From Willaertia magna (Eukaryota; Heterolobosea; Eutetramitea; Acrasida; Naegleriidae): a DNA stretch of 13,127 nt. Position 1 is the first letter of the stretch, and every line of letters starts with the position of its first letter. Below, piece after piece: positions 1 through 8,444 of the stretch. The translations under genes and the position numbers were made by a program. Below the pieces are notes generated by a model that worked only from the letters and a program-made list of their open reading frames with translations, was not told the origin of the DNA and did not search any database. The DNA lies in NCBI GenBank assembly GCA_902984215.1, contig CADWAF010003502.1, forward strand, positions 1 through 13,127, given 5' to 3'.

Positions 1-257
1 ATTTAAATAAATAATTTTAATTTTATAAAACTTGTTGCAAGACATTTTTTCAATTTTTGTTGTAAATAGTTAAATCGAAATAAATGTCTCATTATAGATT
101 TATTGCAAACTTTTTGCTGGTATTCCTTTTCCATTTTGATTTATAACTTAGTTATCGTATTGTTCTTGTATAGAACTTTATAAAAAATCAAAAAAAGTAG
201 TACTTTCTTTGCGCGTAGAAATTGACCTCAAAGCAAAAAAAAATTACAAAAAAAAAA
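1..257 (+). promoter_or_regulatory. 5' intergenic region upstream of PIGB
   Basis: This AT-rich stretch holds no reading frame I can support. It ends with an A-rich run directly before the PIGB ATG at 258, which resembles the A-rich leaders of the other genes here. An AATAAA at 6-11 could be the 3' end signal of a gene to the left of the window, but that gene is not visible. No defined promoter element was recognised. Confidence 0.4.
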
Positions 258-2549
258 ATGCAAGTCTCTAACAAGACCATTTTCTTCTCTCTCTTCATTT
301 TTCGATTTTTCACACTCTTTTACGTAAATACCTATTTTAATCCCGATGAATACTTTCAAGGTCAAGAAATTGCATATAACCTTTACTATAAATATAATAA
401 TTATCAACAACAATATTCTAATAATTTTACAACAATAAATTTAAAGAATAATAACAATAATAACTTTAATAATTTTAACGAAAATAATTATCATTCTGAA
501 ATTTTTAATTTAAATAATTTTACAAATAATTTAATTAAAAAAGAATTATTTTATCCATGGGAATGGCAAATAAATAATTCATTACGTAGTTATTTACATC
601 CTTCTATATTAAGTATTGGTTATTTTATTTATCATTTTAAAAACTTTTTACAAAATTTATTACAAAATTTATTTAACAATTTATTTACTTTACAATATTA
701 TAATTTTTTAAAACTTTTTAATGTTTTTGAAATAAATTTAGAATATTTAAATAGTTTATTTATAGAATATTTACCAAAATTTATACAATGTATATTTACA
801 ACAATAAGTGATTTTTATTTATATTTATTTGTTTTAAAATGGTTAAAAAGAAAAGATATTGCTATTGTAACTGTATGTAATTTTTTTATTTATTAAACCT
901 GTTAAAAACTAATTTTATAAAAAAATTTTACAAAAAATAAATTTAATAAATTAAAATAAATTAAAAAAGATAATTATATCATGTATTAATTGGTTTCATA
1001 TTTATTGTGGAATAAGAACATTTTCAAATACAATGGAAATGAATATTACAATTTTAACATTTTATTTCTTTCCTTTTAATTTATTTAATTTACAAAATAA
1101 TTTACAAGAAAATAATACTAAAAGTTTACAACAACATTTACAAGAAAATGACAATAATTTACAAAATAATTTACAAGAAGAAGAAAAGAAGGATAGTTTA
1201 TTATTACAAAATGAATATATTTGGTTATTTTTTGCTGGATTTGGAGTTGTAATTAGACCAACAAATGTTATTGTAAACATTCCGTTATTTATTTATTTTA
1301 TTTATAGAACGGAAAGAAAGATTTTTAGTTTTTTTGTAACGTTTTTATTTGTGTAAGTATTTGTAATTTCATTTGTTTAATTGTTACAATATTGTCTCAA
1401 AATTTTACAAAAATTGTAACAAAAAATTTTACAAAAATTGTCACAAAAATTGTCAACAGTTCCTTTTGGTTAATCTTTTCCATTACAATAGATTCCATCA
1501 TTTATCAAAAGTTTACAATCGTACTTTACAATTTTTTACAATTTAACGTTGTAAAAAATTTAGCCCATCTTTACGGTACTCAACCATGGCATTGGTATTT
1601 TACACAAGGTTTTCCAGTTTTATTATTTACAAAATTTCCAATTTATTTCTATTTAATTTTTAAATATTTTAAAAAATATTTTAATTTTTATTTATTTAAT
1701 TTATTTTATTTTATTTGTTTTTCTTTACAAAGTCACAAAGAATTTAGATTTATTTATTTTTTATTACCATTTACATTTATTGTAATTGCTGAATATTTTA
1801 TTGAATGGTTTAATTATTTATTTATTTTAAATCATTTTAAAAATAAAAATTTAAATAAAAATTTAAATGGTAGTGAGATGAAGAATTTAAAATTGAAAAG
1901 AATTTTATTTATATTCATTGTAATATTTATTGTAATTAGTCAACTGGGAATGTCATTTTATTTTTGTAATGTACATCAAAGAGGAACAATTAGTGCCATA
2001 AAAGAATTACGTAAAGAATTATATTCCACTACTACTATCAGCACTACCACCACTGCTAATCATTACAATAGCCTTAATAATAACGTTAATGATACTGTAA
2101 ATAGCTATAATAATTATAGTAAAATGATGAAGGTATTGTTTTTAGTACCATGTCATCATGTACCTGGTTATTCATATATTCATCATGATAATGATTTAAT
2201 GTTTGCAATGAAACATTTAGAATGTTCTCCATTTGATGAAGAAAATAATAGTGAAAATGATAGATTTTATAGAAATCCAAAAGAATTTTTATTAAATTAT
2301 AGCAATAGTAATGATAATAGTGTTAATAAGAATGATAAAAGTGATAAGAAGAATAAGGGATGGGGAGAAGGATATTTGAGGGAAGCAACACATTTAGTGT
2401 TGTATGAAGAATTGGGGAATGAATTGTCATTGTTTTTTGAAAAGTATAACTTTTATTTAGATAAAAAGGTTTTTCATGTACACTTCCCACACGTTCACGA
2501 TAAAAGAATGAGTTCTCATGTTGTAATTTTTAAAAAGCGTTTTGCGTAA
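258..2549 (+). CDS. PIGB: GPI mannosyltransferase 3 (PIG-B/Gpi10, GT22 family), three exons
   Basis: PIG-B adds the third mannose of the GPI anchor core from dolichol-phosphate-mannose in the ER lumen. Exons are 258-872, 970-1352 and 1460-2549, joined in phases 0 and 2, giving 695 residues; donors are GTATGT and GTAAGT, acceptors AAAAAAG and CAACAG. Visible family features are NPDEYFQ (28-34, lumenal catalytic Asp-Glu loop), WEW followed by LRSYLHP (101-115), GIRTFSNTME (219-228, matching TRTLTNTME), YGTQPWHWYFTQGFP (371-385), SHKEFRF (424-430) and the C-terminal LVPCHHVPGYSYIH and SHVVIF blocks. These sequences point to PIG-B over ALG9, ALG12 or PIG-Z. The protein is longer than human PIG-B (554) because of Asn- and Gln-rich insertions (about 43-95, and in exon 2 after the NTME block) and polar loops near the C-terminus. 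The start is the first ATG after an A tract; the upstream in-frame codons hold no ATG. Many hydrophobic helices fit a multipass ER protein. Confidence 0.93.
1089..1179 (+). repeat. Direct 22-nt repeat coding for a Leu-Gln-Asn-rich loop
   Basis: Two identical 22-nt copies lie at 1089-1110 and 1158-1179, with a degenerate copy between. Each encodes LQNNLQE in a hydrophilic loop of PIGB. The flanking hydrophobic segments align with the family without this loop, so it looks like an expansion of low-complexity sequence. Confidence 0.8.
1353..1459 (+). other. PIGB: PIGB intron 2 containing a tandem repeat
   Basis: The GTAAGT donor at 1353 and CAACAG acceptor ending at 1459 restore the frame exactly: exon 2 ends with two bases of a Val codon and exon 3 supplies the third, then continues SFWLIF. 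The intron contains two 22-nt near-identical units (1399-1420 and 1423-1444, one mismatch) and a third partial copy. It stays open in the exon-3 frame and would encode a Thr-Lys-Ile-Val-rich peptide, so it can be mistaken for coding sequence. Confidence 0.85.
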
Positions 2550-2553
2550 TAAA
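2548..2553 (+). terminator. AATAAA polyadenylation signal overlapping the PIGB stop
   Basis: The last two bases of the PIGB TAA stop (2547-2549) are the first two of AATAAA, in the string TAATAAA. If used, the 3' UTR would be only a few tens of bases, which fits the 154-bp gap to the next gene. Confidence 0.55.
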
Positions 2554-2703
2554 GTGACAACAATTTGTGCGCATTAAGCCGCTGTTCGTAAAATTACGTT
2601 GCAGTTCGAGTGCCTATCAGAATAGTTCTTTCATGATTCCCTCTCACTTTGAACGTTGGCATTTGAAAACCATTGATTTTCGACTGAAAAAAAAATAATA
2701 GCT
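2550..2703 (+). promoter_or_regulatory. Short intergenic region between PIGB and the MBL/OTU-like gene
   Basis: This 154-bp gap is visibly richer in G and C than the PIGB coding sequence around it. It must hold both the PIGB 3' end and the promoter of the next gene. An A tract just before 2704 resembles the leaders of other genes here. No known element was recognised. Confidence 0.4.
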
Positions 2704-4404
2704 ATGAGGAAAGAAGCAAAACCATCCCACCTGGCGATTATATTGAAACGCTCGCAAAAGGTTCCAACAACCAAAGTAACATTCAAAGCGTTCTATGAAG
2801 ATAAAGGAGATTGTTTTGTTGTTTCCTTTGGAGAAGTTTGTTTATTAATTGATTGTGGGTTCGATAAATATTCCCAGAATGTGATAGATTATATAAAGAC
2901 CTTGGGATGTAAATACTTTATTGTAGTCATTACTCACAATGATAAAGATCATTCTGAAGGAGCTCCTTCAATTCTTTCAGCAATTGAGCACGATAGAGAG
3001 AATTCTTATTTGATAACTTCTATCCAACATCTTGAGGGCATTGGCCTATCCAAGTACCTTAAACGAACCTTTAAGACCATTCATAATGAAAGTGACCAAG
3101 TTATTACATTTGTTTATGGTATTATGACAATCCGTTTTATAATTCCTCCCCGTAGAAAAACAGAAAATCTAAATTCTGTAATGACCATGGTTAGCTTTGA
3201 TGACCAAAATGACACAACCTTTTTATTTACTGGTGACCAATCTTGTCCAGCTGTTTTGAAACTGATTAAGAACTTTAATATTGAGAATATTACTCTTTTA
3301 CAAATCCCTCACCATGGCTCTGACACTTATAAGGAAGGTATCACTAAACTTTTAAAGATTAAAGCACAAAATTACTTAGTTTCTGGTTTTCCTTCACCAC
3401 TTACTCATGAAAGAGCTCATAACAATGTTGTACAATCAATTAAGGAAAACAAATTTAAAGAAACAGTGCAAATTTTATTTACTACTTACAAAGGTACTGA
3501 AGAATCAAGTAAAAAAGTTGAAGTTCGTAACATTGAAGAAGAGCTTACTTTTGAGTTGGAACCAAAGAAAAAGGACGAAATTAACAGAATTGTATTGTCC
3601 TTATGTAAAGACGAGAAAATAGAAAAGTCTGAAGAAAATACAAAAAAAAAGGAGGTAAAGAAAACCAAGAAAAAAAAAGACAAGAAAAAAGAAATTAAGA
3701 AAAAAGAAAAGAAAATTCTTGTCGAAAAAGAGGAAGAAAATGCTAAACAGATAAATAGCAAGAATGCTACTAAAAACTACAGTAGAAAGAAAGAGAATGA
3801 TAGTCTTCAAGATGGAACCAATTGTGGTTTTATTGCTTTAGGTTTAATTAAAGATAGAGATGAAAATAATCTCTCCAAAAGAAAAATTAGAAAGTATTGG
3901 ATTGGACAACTTTTAGAAGCAGTACAGTCCAATAATCATTGCAGAAGATCAACATTGATAAATTTATTAGTTCAAGATTTCTTTGGTCACATTACAGGTG
4001 AAGAAGCATATACTGATTTGAAGTGTATGAATGATGAGTTGAAGGAATGTATTATTAAATATATGCATAACCTTCAAGATCAAAATAATCTTAAAGTCTG
4101 TAAAGAACAAATTACTACCCTTCTTAAGGCCAATAATTGTGATTTATTAGTGAAATTTATTGAAGCAGTTTATGGTGAGAATAGAGATACCAATAGCCAA
4201 AATGGCTATTTGTCAGACTATATGCTTTACGCCCTTGCTTTATTGTTGGAAAAAAGAGTAGAAATTTATAGTCCACAAAACCAGATCATTGGAGAACAAT
4301 TTGCCAATGGAGTTTATAATGACAATACAAACATCAAAGATACCTTGAATGATGTTATCAAAGTTAACTTCAAAAACGGAAATCACTACGACGCAAGACC
4401 TTGA
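2704..4404 (+). CDS. ComEC-type metallo-beta-lactamase fold fused to an OTU-like cysteine-protease-like domain
   Basis: A single exon encodes 566 residues. Residues about 24-285 form a metallo-beta-lactamase fold of the ComEC/Rec2 hydrolase type: GDCFVVSFGEVCLLIDCG (35-52), the metal-binding HNDKDH (78-83, the HxDxDH form), FLFTGD (173-178), IPHHGSD (201-207) and SPLTHE (231-236). A Lys/Glu-rich, probably coiled or disordered linker with nuclear-signal-like clusters covers about 300-368. The C-terminal part (about 369-566) has LQDGTNCGFIAL with a candidate nucleophile Cys374 and ends with NGNHYDARP, candidate His561 and Asp563. This is the order and spacing of an OTU-type deubiquitinase (DGNC near the start, HYD/N at the end), although DGTNC has one extra residue. 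The MBL half is clear; the OTU half is inferred from two motifs and could be another papain-like fold. Substrate is unknown. The metal-ligand residues look intact, so the MBL part is probably active on a phosphodiester or similar bond. Confidence 0.8.
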   Translation: MRKEAKPSHLAIILKRSQKVPTTKVTFKAFYEDKGDCFVVSFGEVCLLIDCGFDKYSQNVIDYIKTLGCKYFIVVITHNDKDHSEGAPSILSAIEHDRENSYLITSIQHLEGIGLSKYLKRTFKTIHNESDQVITFVYGIMTIRFIIPPRRKTENLNSVMTMVSFDDQNDTTFLFTGDQSCPAVLKLIKNFNIENITLLQIPHHGSDTYKEGITKLLKIKAQNYLVSGFPSPLTHERAHNNVVQSIKENKFKETVQILFTTYKGTEESSKKVEVRNIEEELTFELEPKKKDEINRIVLSLCKDEKIEKSEENTKKKEVKKTKKKKDKKKEIKKKEKKILVEKEEENAKQINSKNATKNYSRKKENDSLQDGTNCGFIALGLIKDRDENNLSKRKIRKYWIGQLLEAVQSNNHCRRSTLINLLVQDFFGHITGEEAYTDLKCMNDELKECIIKYMHNLQDQNNLKVCKEQITTLLKANNCDLLVKFIEAVYGENRDTNSQNGYLSDYMLYALALLLEKRVEIYSPQNQIIGEQFANGVYNDNTNIKDTLNDVIKVNFKNGNHYDARP

Positions 4405-4920
4405 ATCGCAATAAGTCGTCGCCTCAGTCAATTTGTGGTTTGTGTAATAATATTTACATTAATCACTTCCCTTTTAAATCCTTAACAGGGAAAAGTTTCT
4501 ACTGTAAGTGGTAGAGATTTAATTGCAAGACGCATGCTTGTATCATAACTTTGCCTTCATAGTTTGCCATTTCCCAGTACTGGAGTTTACCCAAACACAT
4601 TCAACTATCGTAAATAATTAACTACAACCGCATGTTCTTCTTTATATTTCTTAATAAAAATTTGTTTAATTCCATTGTTCTGCAGAAATGATTTGTGAAG
4701 CAAAATTAATAATCGGTACATAATTATGCAAACGCAAAAACAGTTATATTTTAAATAAAGGGTTTTTATTATTTTATATGTACTATAATTTATAAAAAAC
4801 CATTATGCAAATGATAACTGGAATTATTAGTAATTTACTTTTTAAATGATGAAAATCATGATCTTGGTAGGCTGATTGGTAAAAGAGATTCCGAATTATT
4901 TTTTTTTAATTAGAAAAAAA
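4405..4920 (+). promoter_or_regulatory. Gene-free region before the SPATA17-like gene
   Basis: About 516 bp with no supportable reading frame longer than about 20 codons. It contains two AATAAA strings (4653-4658 and 4754-4759) that could end the MBL/OTU-like transcript. Two copies of ATTATGCAAA lie at 4723-4732 and 4802-4811, and an A-rich leader precedes the ATG at 4921. It is the longest non-coding stretch in the window and presumably holds the SPATA17 promoter. Confidence 0.45.
4723..4811 (+). repeat. Pair of ATTATGCAAA direct repeats upstream of SPATA17
   Basis: Identical 10-mers at 4723-4732 and 4802-4811, 79 bp apart, each contain the octamer-like ATGCAAA core, about 110 to 200 bp before the start codon. 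A regulatory role is only a guess. Confidence 0.35.
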
Positions 4921-6431
4921 ATGTTTCCCGCTTCAACTTTTTTTACAATTAATAACGGAGATAATGCCAAGAAGGCTACAACGATTGATAATAAGGATGA
5001 GGAAAAGATAGAAGAAAGTAATGAAATGATGATCAAAAAGATAACAGAAAAGAAAAGTATTACTTTTTTTGATTTATCGCCTCAAATGGTAATTGATGAT
5101 TTCTTTTTAAAAAGAAGAGAGGCAGAAGATAATAGAGAAAAAGAAAATAAATCTGCAGTTATTATTCAAAAAGCTTATAAAAGATATGTTGCAAGAAAAG
5201 CATATGTAAAGATCTTATCAAGTGTTTGTCTCATCCAAAGAATGCTGAGGGGATTTCTTTAAGGAAGAATAGTTAAGAGAAAATTACTTTTAGAAAGAAA
5301 ACAACAAGAAAGAGAAGCCTTTTACCATTATTGTGCGACTTTAATACAAAAAACATTTAGAGGATATATGGTAAGAAAATATGTACATAATTTTAATGCT
5401 AGGAAAGAGTATTTAAGGTTTATTGAATATAAAAATCAAGAAACAAATGATTTTATTGAACAATATAAATCTCAAAGAGCTCAAGAGATTGATATTGAAA
5501 GAGAAGAAAAGGAATTGGAAGAATTTCAAAAGATTTCAAGATCATTACATCATTTGGTTAGTACGAAAGCAATACCTGGTGTTTATAAATCAATTCATCA
5601 AACAACTTCTGAAGAAACAGTTTATGGTGTACCAATTGAGGAACAATTAAGATATGTTGCAAAATCGGATTACATTAATTCTATTGGACAAAAGAAAACT
5701 AAATCGTCTTTGAATTCTTTAAGGAGTATTTCAAATAACACCACAATAGAGATTGAGAAAAATCCTTCTCTCAAATATTTAAGTCCAGACCAATTAAAAT
5801 CTTCAAGTAAGAAAAGTAAGGAAACAGCAGAAACGTTGAAGTTACCACCAATTAATAAGAATGATATGATGAGAACCAAACCAAGAAGAAATGGACCATT
5901 TAAGGTATGTTTATTAGTTGTTAAACTACTTTATTAATAATGTTACAAATAGCCTGAAGTTGAAGTTTATGAAGCAAAGAATAAATTATATGAAAAGTCA
6001 ATACAGAATAGTACAACCTATGAACATGAAAAGGAATTAAAAAGTTTTGAAAAATATATTGAAAAGAAAACTAGAAGTAAGTATTATTTTACATTTTCCT
6101 AAGTTTAACTTCTCTTATTATTTTCCTTACTTTTTATTAACCTTAATAGTTACATCTAATGATTTCATTGTAAAAAAGACCCCTCCATTATCTTATAGTA
6201 GAACAGTTAACACATCAGATCCATTCCAACCACCAGTCAGATCTATCTTAAGAGATAATGAAATTGAAAAGAGACTAAATGGTCCTTTTAAACCATCTGT
6301 GAATAACTCTACAACTGGTGTTTTTGATAAATTTACAATTCCCTTCGTTCCAACTACAACACCCAATTGTTACAATAATAATAGGTAAAAAAAATTACTC
6401 AATTGACTTTGTTTTTTTTAGAAATTTTTGA
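4921..6431 (+). CDS. SPATA17: SPATA17-like IQ-motif axonemal protein, broken by one in-frame TAA
   Basis: Exons are 4921-5904, 5953-6076 and 6150 onward, with a GTATGT and a GTAAGT donor. The coding sequence ends either at TAA 6386-6388, or at TGA 6429-6431 if a further intron 6385-6421 is removed; either gives about 450 codons. Three IQ motifs (calmodulin-binding) are visible: about 80-92, 104-117 and 141-154. They are followed by a Glu-rich helix, VSTKAIPGVY (213-222), LPPIN (308-312) and GPFKP. The STKxIPGxY and LPPIN...GPF blocks, in this order after three IQ motifs, are my recollection of vertebrate SPATA17, a sperm and motile-cilium protein. A TAA at 5260-5262 interrupts IQ2, yet the same frame stays open and conserved on both sides. 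The product may therefore be a 113-residue truncation, a spliced form, or a full protein if the TAA is an assembly error. Calmodulin-like light chains are the expected partners. Confidence 0.75.
5260..5262 (+). other. SPATA17: In-frame TAA inside IQ motif 2 of the SPATA17-like gene
   Basis: The frame reads LIQRMLRGFL, stop, GRIVKRK. Deleting just this codon gives RGFLGR, an exact IQ core (RGxxxR) that also agrees with the FLGR spacing I recall for SPATA17. The TAA therefore behaves as an extra three-base insertion rather than a changed codon. No neighbouring single-base shift is needed to restore the frame. Confidence 0.9.
6385..6421 (+). other. Possible 37-bp intron at the SPATA17/MLH3 junction
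   Basis: GTAAAA at 6385 and a T-rich TTTTTTTTAG ending at 6421 look like a minimal intron. Splicing would replace the SPATA17 TAA at 6386 with Asn-Phe and a TGA stop at 6429-6431, directly before the MLH3 ATG at 6432. It could equally lie in the MLH3 5' leader or be unspliced. The acceptor is strong; the donor is weaker than the GTAWGT of the other introns. Confidence 0.45.
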
Positions 6432-8365
6432 ATGAAAGCTATTAAGCCTTTATCGAGGGAAACTTATGAATTATTATTATCTAGTGTTTCATGTTCTTCT
6501 ATTGCAAAGGCTTTGGATGAACTTGTAAAAAACAGTAAGTGTTTGTTGAAATAAAAGCCTAAGAGTTCATTTACTACTCACTCTAAGGTATCGACGCTAA
6601 TGCTTCTAGGATAGAAATAATACTTGATAAGGAATCATCTATTGAGTTACAAGTCCAGGATAATGGAACAGGAATAGGCTACAAAGATCTTAAAATTCTT
6701 GGTGAAAAAAGGAATGGTAAGTCATTACAATATCAATTATTTTGTTAACAAGTGATAGTTACATCCTATGCAAATGACAAAACAACCCACAACGGCCAAG
6801 CTTTGCATTCGATTTGCCAAATGTCTAGCATGGAGATAATCTCGAAGGTGGGTACCTTCCCCTATGCCTATAAGAAAGTGTTTCAAAGAGGGAAAATGGA
6901 ATCGTTATCTCAGGTTCCTTGTACGTTTGTTGACAACAAGGGAACAAAAATAACTTGCAAAGACTTTTTCTACAACATGCCTGTAAGAAGAAAACAATTG
7001 TCAGGCTTGAACATTGTTCAAGAAATTAAAACCATAGTTGAGAAATATTCCTTTTGTTTTACAAATATTTCGTTTTCCTTGGTGATAGACAGTAAATTAG
7101 TTCTCCTCCATAAATTAATGTCTCCAAGCAATAATGAGGGAGATCTCATATCTTTGAGAATGATGAAGGAAGAAAAAAACAAAATTGTAATTAATAATTA
7201 CAAGATAGATAATGTAGAAATTAACGGAGTGATCAGTATTGAAGGAAACGGACCACTTAAGCTTGTTTTCTTCAACAACAAGCTTATTGATGTCAACTTG
7301 GATTCATTATATTTGGAATTTGTTATTAAGATAAAAGGAGAAGAGTCTATGGAAGTAAAATCAATAAGGGAAACCATTAAGCGAGTTTTGAATAGACATT
7401 TACCTTGCCCCTCTCCCTCAAGTGAGGTGTTTCCTAAAGACGAAGATCGTAATCCTCCGGTTGAAACAACAAGTACTAAAACTTCTTTGTTTGAAAAGTT
7501 ATTCCCTTCGTCTTCACGAACCAAAAAGGATAAGAGTTTTGAGAGATTATCTGTTGCTGATCTGTTAGAAAAGGCAAAGGCAAACACCTTTCAGTACCAC
7601 ACACTTAAGAAAACTAAACATGATCCTTGTTTTGATGCAAAAACTGTAACAGAAACGTTTTGTAATGTAGAACCAAATGACAAGGTAAACCTGTCCATTC
7701 AAAAAGAACAAATTGACAAACTTGAGGTAGTAAGTCAATTTGATAGAAAGTTTATAATTACTAAACTTCAGTCCAAGGAAGAAGGTTTAAACATTGTAGC
7801 TGTAGATCAACATGCCTGTGACGAAAGAATACGAGTTGAACTGTTCGAGAAAAGAGTATTTGACTACTTGAATAATGGCCCTGGGGAGTGGATTAAACAA
7901 ATTAAAATAGTCCCAAACATGACAATCAAAAACATAGCTGAAAAGGACTATGAATTAGTTGAAAAGTTTCAATTAAAACTTAGCAAATGGTTTTGGGATT
8001 TTAATTTTGAAAGATTAGAAGGAGGTCATAAAATACTTATCATTAAAGCCGTACCATCTATTGTAATTGAAAATGAAGTAATTCAATTGACTATTGAAGA
8101 TATGATAAATTATGCAAGGGAATTGGAAAATGATAATAGCTCATGGTATCCTAAATATATTTATACAGTTATTAACTCTAAGGCCTGTAGAGGAGCAATA
8201 ATGTTTGGAGATACACTTTCGATTAATCAATGTAAAGAATTGTTAAATAATCTTTCAAAGTGCAATCTTCCCTTCCAATGCGCTCATGGAAGACCAACCA
8301 TGACTATCCTTAAACACTTGAAGCTTCCAAATGCTTCGATAATGGATAACAATTTACAGTTGTAG
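6432..8365 (+). CDS. MLH3: MutL homologue MLH3 (MutL-gamma endonuclease subunit), three exons
   Basis: MLH3 pairs with MLH1 to form MutL-gamma, a nicking endonuclease in meiotic crossover resolution and mismatch repair. Exons are 6432-6534, 6588-6716 and 6759-8365 (or from 6753), giving 612 (or 614) residues. The N-terminal GHKL ATPase shows ELVKNSIDA (E30, N34) and DNGTGI (59-64). The usual GFRGEAL motif is replaced by HNGQAL at about 88-93, and MPVRRKQ follows. After a short linker the C-terminal domain carries DQHACDERIRVE (from D427), matching the DQHA(X)2E(X)4E endonuclease motif, then KACRGA (C554) and LPFQCAHGRP (C585, H587), the zinc-site residues. LPFQCAHGRP is the MLH3 form, as opposed to the CPHGRP of PMS2. 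The protein is compact beside human MLH3 (1453) and closer to the yeast protein (about 715). The start is the first ATG, directly after an in-frame TGA, and aligns with the MutL N-terminus. Confidence 0.92.
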
Positions 8366-8444
8366 CATCACTGCCTAGATTACAGCCTTATTAACTGTTA
8401 AAAAACAACGTCATTAATCCTTTTTCCCATCATATCAATAAAAA
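8366..8444 (+). promoter_or_regulatory. 79-bp gap between MLH3 and PCYT2
   Basis: The only AATAAA in this gap is at 8438-8443, one base before the PCYT2 ATG at 8445. If it serves MLH3, the MLH3 transcript would be cleaved inside PCYT2 coding sequence. It may instead be just the A-rich leader of PCYT2. The PCYT2 core promoter must lie here or within the 3' end of MLH3. Confidence 0.4.

Noticed and set aside
222..257. Upstream extension of PIGB
   Set aside because: It needs a TTG start; the first ATG at 258 follows an A tract and leaves the family N-terminus intact.
1392..1459. Apparent N-terminal coding extension before PIGB exon 3
   Set aside because: It begins at TTG, lies in a repeat-bearing intron, and only the GTAAGT/CAACAG splice joins the conserved exons in frame.
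2595..2625. GTTCGAGTGCC as a tRNA T-loop
   Set aside because: No D-arm box upstream and no cloverleaf can be drawn; treated as chance in the intergenic gap.
3601..3810. Hydrophobic minus-strand open frames opposite the Lys-rich linker
   Set aside because: Antisense of Lys and Glu codons always reads Phe, Leu and Ser, so these are composition artefacts.
4495..4580. Possible tRNA suggested by an AGTGGTAGAG box-A-like string
   Set aside because: No matching GGTTCRANNCC box or acceptor and T-arm pairing follows at the right distance.
5260..5262. TAA read as an amino acid (alternative nuclear code)
   Set aside because: PIGB, PCYT2, ZPR1 and the E2-like gene all end at TAA exactly where their families end, so TAA is a normal stop here.
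7198..7587. Long antisense open frame within MLH3, and similar antisense frames in other genes
   Set aside because: They lie opposite conserved exons, start without context and show no recognisable motif.
6432..8365. MLH3 gene called as PMS2 or PMS1
   Set aside because: The LPFQCAHGRP and ACRGAIMF blocks are the MLH3 forms; PMS2 has a CPHGRP signature.
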